64,000 nt of DNA. It comes from Aquirufa lenticrescens. GTDB lineage: Bacteria > Bacteroidota > Bacteroidia > Cytophagales > Spirosomataceae. Of this stretch, positions 35,501 to 42,370 are shown in pieces (the first letter of the stretch is position 1; every line of letters begins with the position of its first letter). The notes beneath the pieces were generated by a model that saw nothing but the letters and a program-made list of their open reading frames with translations, was not told the DNA's origin and made no database searches. The position numbers and the translations under genes are program-made. Location of the stretch: assembly GCF_019916085.1 (NCBI RefSeq), contig NZ_CP049834.1, forward strand, positions 403,501 through 467,500. Reading direction: 5' to 3'.

Positions 35501-36269
35501 AGTTGTTTGGATAACGGGGGCTTCCTCTGGAATCGGTGAAGCCTTAGCTTATGCATTTGCAGCGGAAGGTGCACAATTAGTCTTGTCTGCGCGCAGAGAA
35601 GAGGAGTTGCAGCGAGTGGCCAAAGCCTGCGGCAATGCCTACGTGCTTCCTTTCGACATGCTCTCCTTGTCAGAACACGCGGATCGCGTGCAGGATGTCA
35701 TTCAAACCTATGGTCGCATTGATTACTTGGTTTTGAATGCCGGCGTTTCTCAGCGTTCTTTTGTGAAAGACACGGAATTCTACGTCTATCGCCGTCTTTT
35801 TGAGGTGAATTTCTTTTCGATAGTCTCTTTGACGAAGGCCGTTTTGCCCGTTTATACTGCCCAAAAATCGGGCGTTTTCGTTCCGATTGCTTCGGTCGCT
35901 GGACGAATTTCTACTCCACGCAGAGCCGCTTATGGAGCTACGAAACACGCATTAATCGGATTCTTTGACTCGGTTCGCGCGGAAGTTTTCAACGATGGCA
36001 TTCGCGTGACCACGATTTTACCGGGTTACATCAAGACGAATATTTCCCTTCACGCGATGAACGAAAAAGGGGAGGCTTATGGAAAGATGGATCCGAATCA
36101 GGCCAAAGGCTTAGATCCCAACGTTACCGCTCAGAAAATCTTGCAAGCCGTTTTAGCAGAGAAAAATGAATTCTTTGTAGGAGGTTTCCTTGAAGGATTT
36201 GGCCTATTCGTCAAACGTTTCTTTCCTTCAATTATGCCCTTTATGTTGCGGAAGATTAAGAATACGTAG
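35484..36269 (+). CDS. Short-chain dehydrogenase/reductase
   Basis: The 261-residue product is a classical SDR: the NAD(P)-binding 'WITGASSGIGEALAYAF' near the N-terminus, 'LVLNAGVS' in the middle, and the catalytic Ser and Y-x-x-x-K in 'PIASVAGRISTPRRAAYGATK'. It resembles the DHRS7B/YqjQ-like group, with a hydrophobic C-terminus. The start overlaps the 3' end of metX, so both are under the riboswitch-controlled message, though the link to methionine is not obvious. The 3' end overlaps that of the convergent transporter. Confidence 0.9.
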   Translation: MKFHNKVVWITGASSGIGEALAYAFAAEGAQLVLSARREEELQRVAKACGNAYVLPFDMLSLSEHADRVQDVIQTYGRIDYLVLNAGVSQRSFVKDTEFYVYRRLFEVNFFSIVSLTKAVLPVYTAQKSGVFVPIASVAGRISTPRRAAYGATKHALIGFFDSVRAEVFNDGIRVTTILPGYIKTNISLHAMNEKGEAYGKMDPNQAKGLDPNVTAQKILQAVLAEKNEFFVGGFLEGFGLFVKRFFPSIMPFMLRKIKNT

Positions 36270-37452
36270 GTTTGCTTTTGCTTTCGCTAAAGAAGAATAC
36301 GAACAGAAGCAGAACCACCCCAGCAATCGCAGCTGGAACCATCCAAACCGCTTGCCAATCTTTCACCTCATTCACCGTATAGTAATCGAGCACAATGCCT
36401 GAAAGCTTTGACCCGATCCCCATTCCGATGCCATAGGTTGCAAAAGTGATGAGGCCTTGTGCGGAATTCTTGATTTTCTCGCCTGCTTTTTGGTCTGTAT
36501 AAATCTGACCAGTCACAAAGAAGAAATCGTAGCAAACCCCGTGCAGAATAATCCCAATATACAAGATCCATTCGCTCGAAATCCCATCACCGTATCCGAA
36601 GCAAAGGAATCGAATTATCCAAGCCAATAAACCCACTACGAGCATTTTTTTAACCCCTAAGCGTGTAAAGGCGATTGGAATCAACAACATGAAAATCACT
36701 TCAGAAGCCTGACCTAAGGACATTTTGTTTTCCACATTGCTCATGTGCGAATCCGTTAACGATGGATTTGCCATCGCGTAATAGAATGACAAGGGAATGC
36801 AGATCAGAATGGAAGAAATAAAGAAAATTAAGAAAGAGCGGTCTTTGAAAAGCTTCAGTGCATCTAAACCCAAAATTTGTGCCACTGACGCGTTCTTATC
36901 GGCTTTAGGAGGCGTATTAGGTAAGGTAAACGAGTAGATTCCTAGAAGGAAGGAAGTGTACATCGCGATCTCAAAAATAGCCACCTTGTCTCCCAGCGCA
37001 TAGAATCCGATAATGTTGGTCACCACAATCCAGGCGATGGTTCCGGTCACTCGGATGCTAGGGAATTCCTTTTCCGGATTGGACATTTGGTTCATCGCAA
37101 TCGAGTTCGAAAGGGCTAAATTAGGGGCAAAGCAGAGTGTGTAGGCTAAAATATACCAAAAGAAGGCCTCGGGATCTCTTTCTAAACTCAAGAAGTAGAG
37201 GATTATACCGCCTAAAATATTCAAAAATCCCATGACTTTTTGGGCGGCAAAAAAGCGGTCAGAAATCAAGCCCACGAAGAAGGGGGCAAAGATGGAAGCA
37301 ATTGCAAAAGTGGTATAAGCATTTCCCACTTGATCACCGGTAGCGTGTAAATTATCTAATAAGTATTTACTCATTTGACCATACCAGGCGCCCCATCCGA
37401 AGAACATCAGGAACATCATGGACATGAGTTGGAATTTTACGCTACTTTTCAT
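36256..37452 (-). CDS. NupG-like MFS transporter (nucleoside:H+ symporter family)
   Basis: The 398-residue product has about twelve membrane helices. The N-terminal 'MSMMFLMFFGWGAWYGQMSKYL' and 'SIFAPFFVGLISDRFFAAQKVMG' are typical of the Nuc_H_symport family (NupG, XapB). Related Bacteroidota carriers take up nucleosides or other small polar compounds; the substrate is not certain. An exact -7 box (complement of 37475-37482) lies 22 nt before the ATG. Confidence 0.85.
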   Translation of the reverse strand: MKSSVKFQLMSMMFLMFFGWGAWYGQMSKYLLDNLHATGDQVGNAYTTFAIASIFAPFFVGLISDRFFAAQKVMGFLNILGGIILYFLSLERDPEAFFWYILAYTLCFAPNLALSNSIAMNQMSNPEKEFPSIRVTGTIAWIVVTNIIGFYALGDKVAIFEIAMYTSFLLGIYSFTLPNTPPKADKNASVAQILGLDALKLFKDRSFLIFFISSILICIPLSFYYAMANPSLTDSHMSNVENKMSLGQASEVIFMLLIPIAFTRLGVKKMLVVGLLAWIIRFLCFGYGDGISSEWILYIGIILHGVCYDFFFVTGQIYTDQKAGEKIKNSAQGLITFATYGIGMGIGSKLSGIVLDYYTVNEVKDWQAVWMVPAAIAGVVLLLFVFFFSESKSKPTYS

Positions 37453-37474
37453 CGTTTTTTAGGTTTAGAGAGAC

Positions 37475-37482
37475 CAAAAATA
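37475..37482 (-). promoter_or_regulatory. Putative -7 element for the NupG-like gene
   Basis: The minus strand reads TATTTTTG, an exact TAnnTTTG, ending 22 nt before the ATG at 37452. The -33 position is T-rich but has no TTG. Confidence 0.5.
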
Positions 37483-37686
37483 CAAATTTGTGTGATATTT
37501 AAAATTTTCTGAAAATATATTTTTCGGGTGTTTTGTCGGTTTTTGAATACCTCTTTTCGGTAATTTTTGACTTTTTTCTACTAAGTAGTCTGTTTTTGAA
37601 TCGAGTTTTTGCAATTGTTGCAAAAATCTCATTTTATCACCCAAAAACACAACTTAGGGGTAAATTCTGTCGAATAGCTAAATATT

Positions 37687-37717
37687 TGACAATCAGTATT
37701 ATTTGTCGTTTTTTTGA
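37687..37717 (+). promoter_or_regulatory. Candidate promoter for the DUF3592 gene
   Basis: TTG (37687-37689), a 20-nt spacer and TTTTTTTG (37710-37717; one mismatch to TAnnTTTG) end 26 nt before the ATG at 37744. The rest of the 291-bp gap between the two divergent genes is AT-rich without a convincing gene. Confidence 0.35.
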
Positions 37718-37743
37718 GCACTGAATTGTATTCAGACCCCATT

Positions 37744-38208
37744 ATGTTAGGAATCTTATTAATATCAGCTCGGCCAACTGGCGAATTTCACGGATCGATG
37801 CCCTTGTTCTTGGGTGCGTTCACGGTGATCTCCTTGGTATTAATTGGATTTGGCATTGTCCTTTTCAAAAAGCGTAAAGAGTGGGTCCACAACTCAAAGA
37901 TGACCTACGGTAAAATCGTTGAAATCTCGAAGCGCTATTCCCGCGATGACCACAGTGGTCGCTTCCCTATTTATTTCCCTATCGTTTCTTACCATGTGAA
38001 TGGGTTGGAATTTAGACGCGAGGCGGACAAAGGTTTGGCCAAAACCTGCGAAATAGGGCAAGAAATCCCCGTTCGTTACCTTTCAGAAAATCCTTACGAG
38101 GCATCTTTAGCAGAAAACACTGTGCCTGGATTAAATCCATCGATCTTCTTTGCGATGGGCCTATTGATGCTTGCTAGCGCGATCATCTTATTGATCATGA
38201 AGTCCTAA
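37744..38208 (+). CDS. DUF3592 membrane protein
   Basis: The 154-residue product (ATG 37744) has two membrane helices, near residues 15-40 and 128-152, around a soluble domain with the DUF3592 pattern: 'TYGKIVEISKRYS', 'YFPIVSYHVNGLEF', and 'IGQEIPVRYLSENPYEA'. The family is common and uncharacterised. A TTG at 37714 would extend it by ten codons but overlaps the candidate promoter. Confidence 0.8.
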   Translation: MLGILLISARPTGEFHGSMPLFLGAFTVISLVLIGFGIVLFKKRKEWVHNSKMTYGKIVEISKRYSRDDHSGRFPIYFPIVSYHVNGLEFRREADKGLAKTCEIGQEIPVRYLSENPYEASLAENTVPGLNPSIFFAMGLLMLASAIILLIMKS

Positions 38209-38255
38209 TTTCATTTTTCGAAGCCTTTTTGTAAATTAGTCCAAAATCTAGGACT

Positions 38256-39083
38256 ATGGAAACCCCTATTAAAGAAAAAGAGCAGTTCAGGAATTACGAG
38301 CAAGGTGATATCACCGCTGCCGTAAAAGAACATTACCGCAAAATGCGCTCTCGCCAAACATACGATTATGTTCAGCGCATGAAGGCCAAATACCTCACGT
38401 TCGAACGTCCTATGGATCTATGGGAAATGATGGAGCGCCTAAACGTCCTCATCGATGTTTCCGATCCGGATTTAAATCTACCTAATATTATTCACCTTTT
38501 GCAATCCGCAGAAGGCATGCGCGCGGACAATCGCCCTGATTGGATGCAGTTAGTAGGCCTAATCCACGATTTAGGTAAAGCCATGTACCTGTTTGGATCT
38601 GATGAAGACGGGACCTCGCAAGCCGAGCAATGGGGATTAGTAGGCGATGTATTTGTCGTAGGTTGCAAATTACCAGACTCTTGTGTCTATCCAGAATTCA
38701 ATGCCTTAAATCCTGATATGCAGGATCCTCGTTACAACACCGAATTAGGTATTTACCAAGCAGGCTGTGGTCTAGATAATGTCCACCTTGCCTGGGGACA
38801 CGATGAATATTTATTCCAAGTACTACGTAATCACAAAGAAAATAGCATTCCAGAAGCTGGAATGGCCATGATTCGTTATCATTCATTCTATCCTTGGCAC
38901 TCAGGCGGTAGCTATAAAGCTTTGTTAAGCGAAAAAGACGCTCAATACCTCGAGTGGATCCGCGACTTTAATCAATACGATTTATACACCAAATCCCCGG
39001 TGATTCCGGTGTATGAGGAATTGAAGGAATATTATAAGCCGATTGCGGAGAAGTATCTCGGTAAAGGGCCTATATTCTGGTAA
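38256..39083 (+). CDS. Inositol oxygenase homologue (MIOX family)
   Basis: The 275-residue product resembles myo-inositol oxygenase over its whole length, including the N-terminal 'FRNY' patch. All six di-iron ligands of the family can be placed: H80 ('PNIIHLLQSAEGMR'), H104 and D105 ('GLIHDLGK'), H182 ('AWGHDEYLF'), H209 ('MIRYHSFYPWH') and D242 ('QYDLYTKS'). MIOX opens the ring of myo-inositol with oxygen to give D-glucuronate. The enzyme is best known from eukaryotes but occurs in some Bacteroidota. No other inositol or uronate genes are adjacent. It is flanked by a DUF3592 gene and a VOC protein, and its stop codon is inside a long inverted repeat. Confidence 0.9.
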   Translation: METPIKEKEQFRNYEQGDITAAVKEHYRKMRSRQTYDYVQRMKAKYLTFERPMDLWEMMERLNVLIDVSDPDLNLPNIIHLLQSAEGMRADNRPDWMQLVGLIHDLGKAMYLFGSDEDGTSQAEQWGLVGDVFVVGCKLPDSCVYPEFNALNPDMQDPRYNTELGIYQAGCGLDNVHLAWGHDEYLFQVLRNHKENSIPEAGMAMIRYHSFYPWHSGGSYKALLSEKDAQYLEWIRDFNQYDLYTKSPVIPVYEELKEYYKPIAEKYLGKGPIFW

Positions 39084-39146
39084 ATAAAAGACCCGAAGTC
39101 TCCTTGTTCCTGGCGAAAAGACTCGACTTCGGGTCTTTTATTTACC
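39079..39146. terminator. Perfect 22-bp inverted repeat, probable terminator
   Basis: The arms 39079-39100 and 39125-39146 are perfectly complementary over 22 bases, with core ACCCGAAGTC/GACTTCGGGT, around a 24-nt loop. The TTTTATTTA on the right arm and TAAATAAAA on the left would allow termination in both directions. The stem contains the MIOX stop codon, which is unusual. Confidence 0.7.
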
Positions 39147-39176
39147 AAGAATTACGGCTCTTTCTAAAATTCAACT

Positions 39177-39569
39177 ATGATCAAATTTGCCTATACCATT
39201 CTATATGTAGAGGACGTGGTGAAAACCATGGATTTTTACCAGCGCGCATTTGGGTTTTGTGAAAAAATGCTTGCACCCGATAATTCCTATGGCGAAGTTG
39301 AATCAGGTAAAACAATCTTATCTTTTGCACACAAATCCTTAGCCAAATCAAACCTCAAAAACGGATTTATTGAAAGCGATTTGTCAAAGCAACCGTTCGG
39401 AATCGAAATTGGATTTACAACGGATAATGTAGCAAGGACTCTTGCTGGTGCAGTCGCCGCAGGTGCACTGTTGTTAGAAGAGCCTAAAACGAAGCCTTGG
39501 GGGCAAGTGGTAGCTTATGTTAGGGATCTTGATGGCTTTTTGATAGAGATTTGTTCTGAAATGAATTAA
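39177..39569 (+). CDS. VOC family (glyoxalase/bleomycin resistance-like) protein
   Basis: The 130-residue product has the paired beta-alpha-beta-beta-beta modules of the vicinal oxygen chelate fold: 'FAYTILYVEDVVKTMDFYQRAF', 'YGEVESGKTILSF', 'GIEIGFTTDNVARTLAGAVAAGA' and the C-terminal 'VAYVRDLDGFLIEI' with a probable metal-ligand Glu. The reaction cannot be predicted from the fold. It is isolated between two inverted-repeat regions. Confidence 0.88.
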   Translation: MIKFAYTILYVEDVVKTMDFYQRAFGFCEKMLAPDNSYGEVESGKTILSFAHKSLAKSNLKNGFIESDLSKQPFGIEIGFTTDNVARTLAGAVAAGALLLEEPKTKPWGQVVAYVRDLDGFLIEICSEMN

Positions 39570-39826
39570 AACAAAGTGCCCCTTGAAAATACGGCATTAA
39601 AACTAAAATACCCCTTGAAAATGGCGCGAGCACATATTTTCTACGGGGTATTTTAGTTTTAGTCTCTATCTGAAATAAGTTTCTTCCCTTTCAGAGATAA
39701 ATTTCTTCTCCCTGCTACAAAACATGTGCTTGCGCCGTTTTAGGAATCGAGCTTTATAGATTATTTGTAGTATCGTGGCCAAAAATATTTATGTAATAAC
39801 ATTTTAGGCTACGATACTACAAATGA
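39570..39826. repeat. Palindrome-rich intergenic element
   Basis: This 257-bp gap has three inverted repeats. (1) A perfect 17-bp pair at 39598-39614 and 39645-39661 (TAAAACTAAAATACCCC and its complement). (2) An imperfect pair, 39619-39645 with 39715-39740, whose core GGCGCGAGCACAT (39623-39635) and ATGTGCTTGCGCC (39724-39736) match at 12 of 13. (3) A pair 39759-39780 with 39807-39828 matching at about 20 of 22. There is also a direct repeat, CCCCTTGAAAAT, at 39579-39590 and 39611-39622. The last repeat runs into the stop of the minus-strand gene. It may be a terminator cluster, a REP/MITE-like remnant or a structured RNA. Confidence 0.75.
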
Positions 39827-40345
39827 TCACCATCCATCGTCTTTCTTAGCCTTCGGCGCTGGAGCAGTTTGTTTCTTTGCTGCCGGAGTCGTCTTCCCTG
39901 CACCCACTTTGGCACCCTGACCCGAAGCCAGATTCACATCCAAAGCAACACGGCTAAATACGCGGCAAACGATTTTCCACTCATCGTTGATTTTCATGAG
40001 ACTTAAGAGGTCGATGTATTTGAAATCATCGAACTTAAATTCTACGGTCGCCACGGCTGAAGTTCCAGCATAAGAGTAGTTTAACAGAGCTCCCGTTGCC
40101 TTCGCCCCACCTACTGGCATACCGGCAATGAATTTACGCAAAGGCATATCTGCGATTTTTCCAGTCGACGTATTTAAATTTCTTAATAGGGCATTGCTAG
40201 CGAAGGCACGACCTAAACTCGCTGTGTCCCCTTTTGTGAAGCCTTCTGTGTAAGAGGTGATGGCAGATTTGATGCCCTCGTCTTCTGATTGTGCAAATGC
40301 GGTGCTGCCGATAAGGCAAAATAGCGCAATAAATACGTTTTTCAT
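39827..40345 (-). CDS. Secreted NTF2-like (SnoaL/lumazine-binding type) protein
   Basis: The 172-residue product has a signal peptide (MKNVFIALFCLIGSTAFAQ) and an NTF2-like domain ('DEGIKSAITSYTEGFTKGDT', 'ALLRNLN', 'YIDLLSLMKINDEWKIVCRVF'), close to the putative lumazine-binding family PF12893. The C-terminus is a low-complexity Ala/Lys/Pro tail ending DDGW. It is 11 bp downstream of the serine hydrolase gene on the same strand, so the two are probably an operon. The function is not known. Confidence 0.8.
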   Translation of the reverse strand: MKNVFIALFCLIGSTAFAQSEDEGIKSAITSYTEGFTKGDTASLGRAFASNALLRNLNTSTGKIADMPLRKFIAGMPVGGAKATGALLNYSYAGTSAVATVEFKFDDFKYIDLLSLMKINDEWKIVCRVFSRVALDVNLASGQGAKVGAGKTTPAAKKQTAPAPKAKKDDGW

Positions 40346-40356
40346 GGTTTGTTTAA

Positions 40357-41583
40357 TTAATTGCCTCCTGAGGATTCGCTTTCTGCTGGGAGATTTTCTC
40401 CTTTCAAGAAATATTTAGCCTTCTCAGGGTACAAGATGGATTGAACGATATTGACTTTGGCCAACGAATGATTCGCCATATTACCCAAAATAATAATGGC
40501 CGAATTGTCTTTTTGATTGTGTAAATAATAGTTTTTGAATCCGTGCCACCAACCTGTGTGGTAGGTAAGCCATTCGCCATTCTCTAATTGTTTTAGTCGC
40601 CAGCCCAAGCCGTAGTTTGTAGTTAACACTTTAGGCTTCGTATGTTGTGGTGTAAATGCCTCAGCTAAAGAGCTAAGTTTAACGACTGTTTCTGAATTCA
40701 ATGCCTGGTCCCAAAGAAACATATCCTCCACCGTAGAATAAATTCCTTTATCACCCGTCACTCCGTCTAAGTGGTCGAAACCTACAACGGCTAATCCAGA
40801 TCGCTTGGGTTGGTAACCGGTTGCAGATGTTTTCAATAATTCTGGATGCTGCGGATCGTAGACGAATGATTCAGTCATTCCAGCGGGAGTGAAAATGTTT
40901 TCTTTAACATATTCTCTAAAACCTTTGCCGCTGATGCGCTCCACGATATAAGCTAATAAAATGTAATTGGTATTATTGTAATGAAACTGGCGATTCGGGT
41001 GGTAGTCGATGCCTGGTTTGATCTTGTTAAATAGTTCCACTACTTTGGCATTCGTCAAAGGGCTTTTCTTGTCGTAGTATTTATCTAAACAATAGGCATA
41101 ATTAGGAAGGCCTGATTTATGCGTTAATAAACTGCGGATGGTGATGCTGGAGTCGTAGGGGAATCCAGGAATATGCTGTTCCACGCGATCGTCTAACTTT
41201 AATTTCCCTTGTTCCATTAATTGCAAAATAGAAACAGCGGTGAATTGCTTGGAAACGGAGGCAAGTTGAAAGGGGGTGCGGGTATTTAATTGAGCTTTAG
41301 TGAAGTTATTAGCAATGCCAAAGGCTCTTTTATAAATGATCTTCCCATATTGAGCTACCAGTACTGTTCCATTAAAGCCCGTTTTCTTTTGTAGGGTTTT
41401 AAAGAAAGTGTCTAATTTGATGGCTTTTTGGGCGGCTATTTTAGGGTCGAATAAACTCGCAATGCTATCATTTCGCTTTTCTACGGCACTGTTTTTGGTA
41501 AATAAATGGCCGGGAATGTTGTTGCAGGAGGCCATGCAAAATAAGGTTGCCAAAATACTGAGTGCTAAAGACCTCCGATTCAT
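40357..41583 (-). CDS. Serine hydrolase lipoprotein of the beta-lactamase class C/PBP4 family
   Basis: The 408-residue product has a lipobox (FCMASC, Cys near 20) and the class C-type fold: SxxK in 'FQLASVSKQFTAVSILQLME', YxN in 'FHYNNTNYILLAYIVE', and the third motif 'YHTGWWHGFKNY' (HTG replaces KTG). Such proteins are more often esterases or D-aminopeptidases than true beta-lactamases. It is probably anchored in the periplasm or at the surface, with the NTF2-like gene as operon partner. Confidence 0.9.
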   Translation of the reverse strand: MNRRSLALSILATLFCMASCNNIPGHLFTKNSAVEKRNDSIASLFDPKIAAQKAIKLDTFFKTLQKKTGFNGTVLVAQYGKIIYKRAFGIANNFTKAQLNTRTPFQLASVSKQFTAVSILQLMEQGKLKLDDRVEQHIPGFPYDSSITIRSLLTHKSGLPNYAYCLDKYYDKKSPLTNAKVVELFNKIKPGIDYHPNRQFHYNNTNYILLAYIVERISGKGFREYVKENIFTPAGMTESFVYDPQHPELLKTSATGYQPKRSGLAVVGFDHLDGVTGDKGIYSTVEDMFLWDQALNSETVVKLSSLAEAFTPQHTKPKVLTTNYGLGWRLKQLENGEWLTYHTGWWHGFKNYYLHNQKDNSAIIILGNMANHSLAKVNIVQSILYPEKAKYFLKGENLPAESESSGGN

Positions 41584-41653
41584 ATGCGAAATTGCGAATT
41601 GTATTTGTTAATTTTAAAGCAATTTAATCAGAAAAGGCTTTAATTCAAACCCT

Positions 41654-41878
41654 ATGCTGCAGCGGATTTTCGTTTTCTTTTTTCTTCTTCTAATCCGTAT
41701 TTATCAAGGGTTGATTTCTCCCTTTTTACCCCCTGCTTGTCGCTACACGCCTACTTGTTCCGAATATGCAAAACAGGCACTTCAAAAACACGGGTTGATA
41801 GAAGGATTACGCCTTACCATTAAGCGTGTTAGCAGTTGTCATCCTTGGGGTGGGAGTGGACATGATCCGGTACCTTGA
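41654..41878 (+). CDS. yidD: Membrane protein insertion efficiency factor YidD
   Basis: The 74-residue product matches YidD over its whole length: '[19 protein letters not shown]', '[15 protein letters not shown]', and '[12 protein letters not shown]'. YidD assists insertion of membrane proteins together with YidC. In many genomes it lies beside rnpA and yidC; here it is alone between a divergent hydrolase gene and the locus B susC region. Confidence 0.95.
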   Translation: MLQRIFVFFFLLLIRIYQGLISPFLPPACRYTPTCSEYAKQALQKHGLIEGLRLTIKRVSSCHPWGGSGHDPVP

Positions 41879-41887
41879 TTGAATGGC

Positions 41888-41906
41888 AACAGTGTAGCAC
41901 TGTTTT
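41888..41906 (+). terminator. Probable intrinsic terminator after yidD
   Basis: AACAGTG (41888-41894) and CACTGTT (41898-41904) form a seven-base stem with a TAG loop, followed by TT and an AT-rich stretch. It is short but perfectly placed nine bases after the stop. Confidence 0.55.
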
Positions 41907-42370
41907 AATTGTACTATTCTAATTTTATCCTAAATTATTTTTGGCATTAGATTACCGAAAAAAAACTGATTTTTTTTTCAAAAAATTTTCTATTGAAAAA
42001 ATACAATCGATTAGAAGCTGTTTTGGCGGTTTTGCATCTAATTTGATTTCAAAATAGGGTCTCTATTTAAAATTAGCTAACAATTAGATTATTTTCAGAT
42101 TCTGTCCTACACTGTGCTAGTTTTCAAGAAAATCTGACTTTTGTACAATTTATGTCCCCATAGTCATCGATTCATTATCTAATTTCATTTTTTTATTCAA
42201 TTTATTCTTACTTTTTTTGTGTCGGTTTTGAAATTAGTCATATTGTGTAAACGATTACATGGGCATTTCAATAGGCTTCGGCCAGCTAAAACTCATTCTT
42301 CTTTATATAAAGGAATAATAACAAGACCAACAAGAATCATTAATCATTTTTAACCCTTAATTTTTCACTT
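41907..42370. other. AT-rich intergenic region upstream of susC of locus B
   Basis: This 464-bp stretch has no convincing gene. It is very AT-rich with several A and T runs. The only clear signal is a LacI/GalR-type operator at 42246-42259. A weak promoter-like pair just upstream of it (TTG, 19 nt, CATATTGT) ends next to the operator. The leader from there to the susC ATG would be about 120 nt. Confidence 0.6.
42246..42259. promoter_or_regulatory. LacI/GalR-family operator-like palindrome
   Basis: TGTAAACGATTACA fits the LacI/GalR-family consensus TGnAAnCGnTTnCA at every fixed position. It is 111 bp before the susC ATG. The regulator is not in the window. Confidence 0.6.

Noticed and set aside
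37465-37650. Minus-strand ORF of 61 codons between the NupG-like and DUF3592 genes
   Set aside because: Lys- and Gln-rich with no family pattern, and it covers the promoter of the NupG-like gene.
39570-39828. Palindromes considered as a CRISPR array
   Set aside because: Repeats differ from each other and are not regularly spaced; no spacers of equal length and no cas genes are present.
40357-41583. Serine hydrolase considered as an antibiotic-resistance beta-lactamase
   Set aside because: The third motif is HTG and the gene has a housekeeping lipoprotein context; such proteins are mostly esterases or peptidases.
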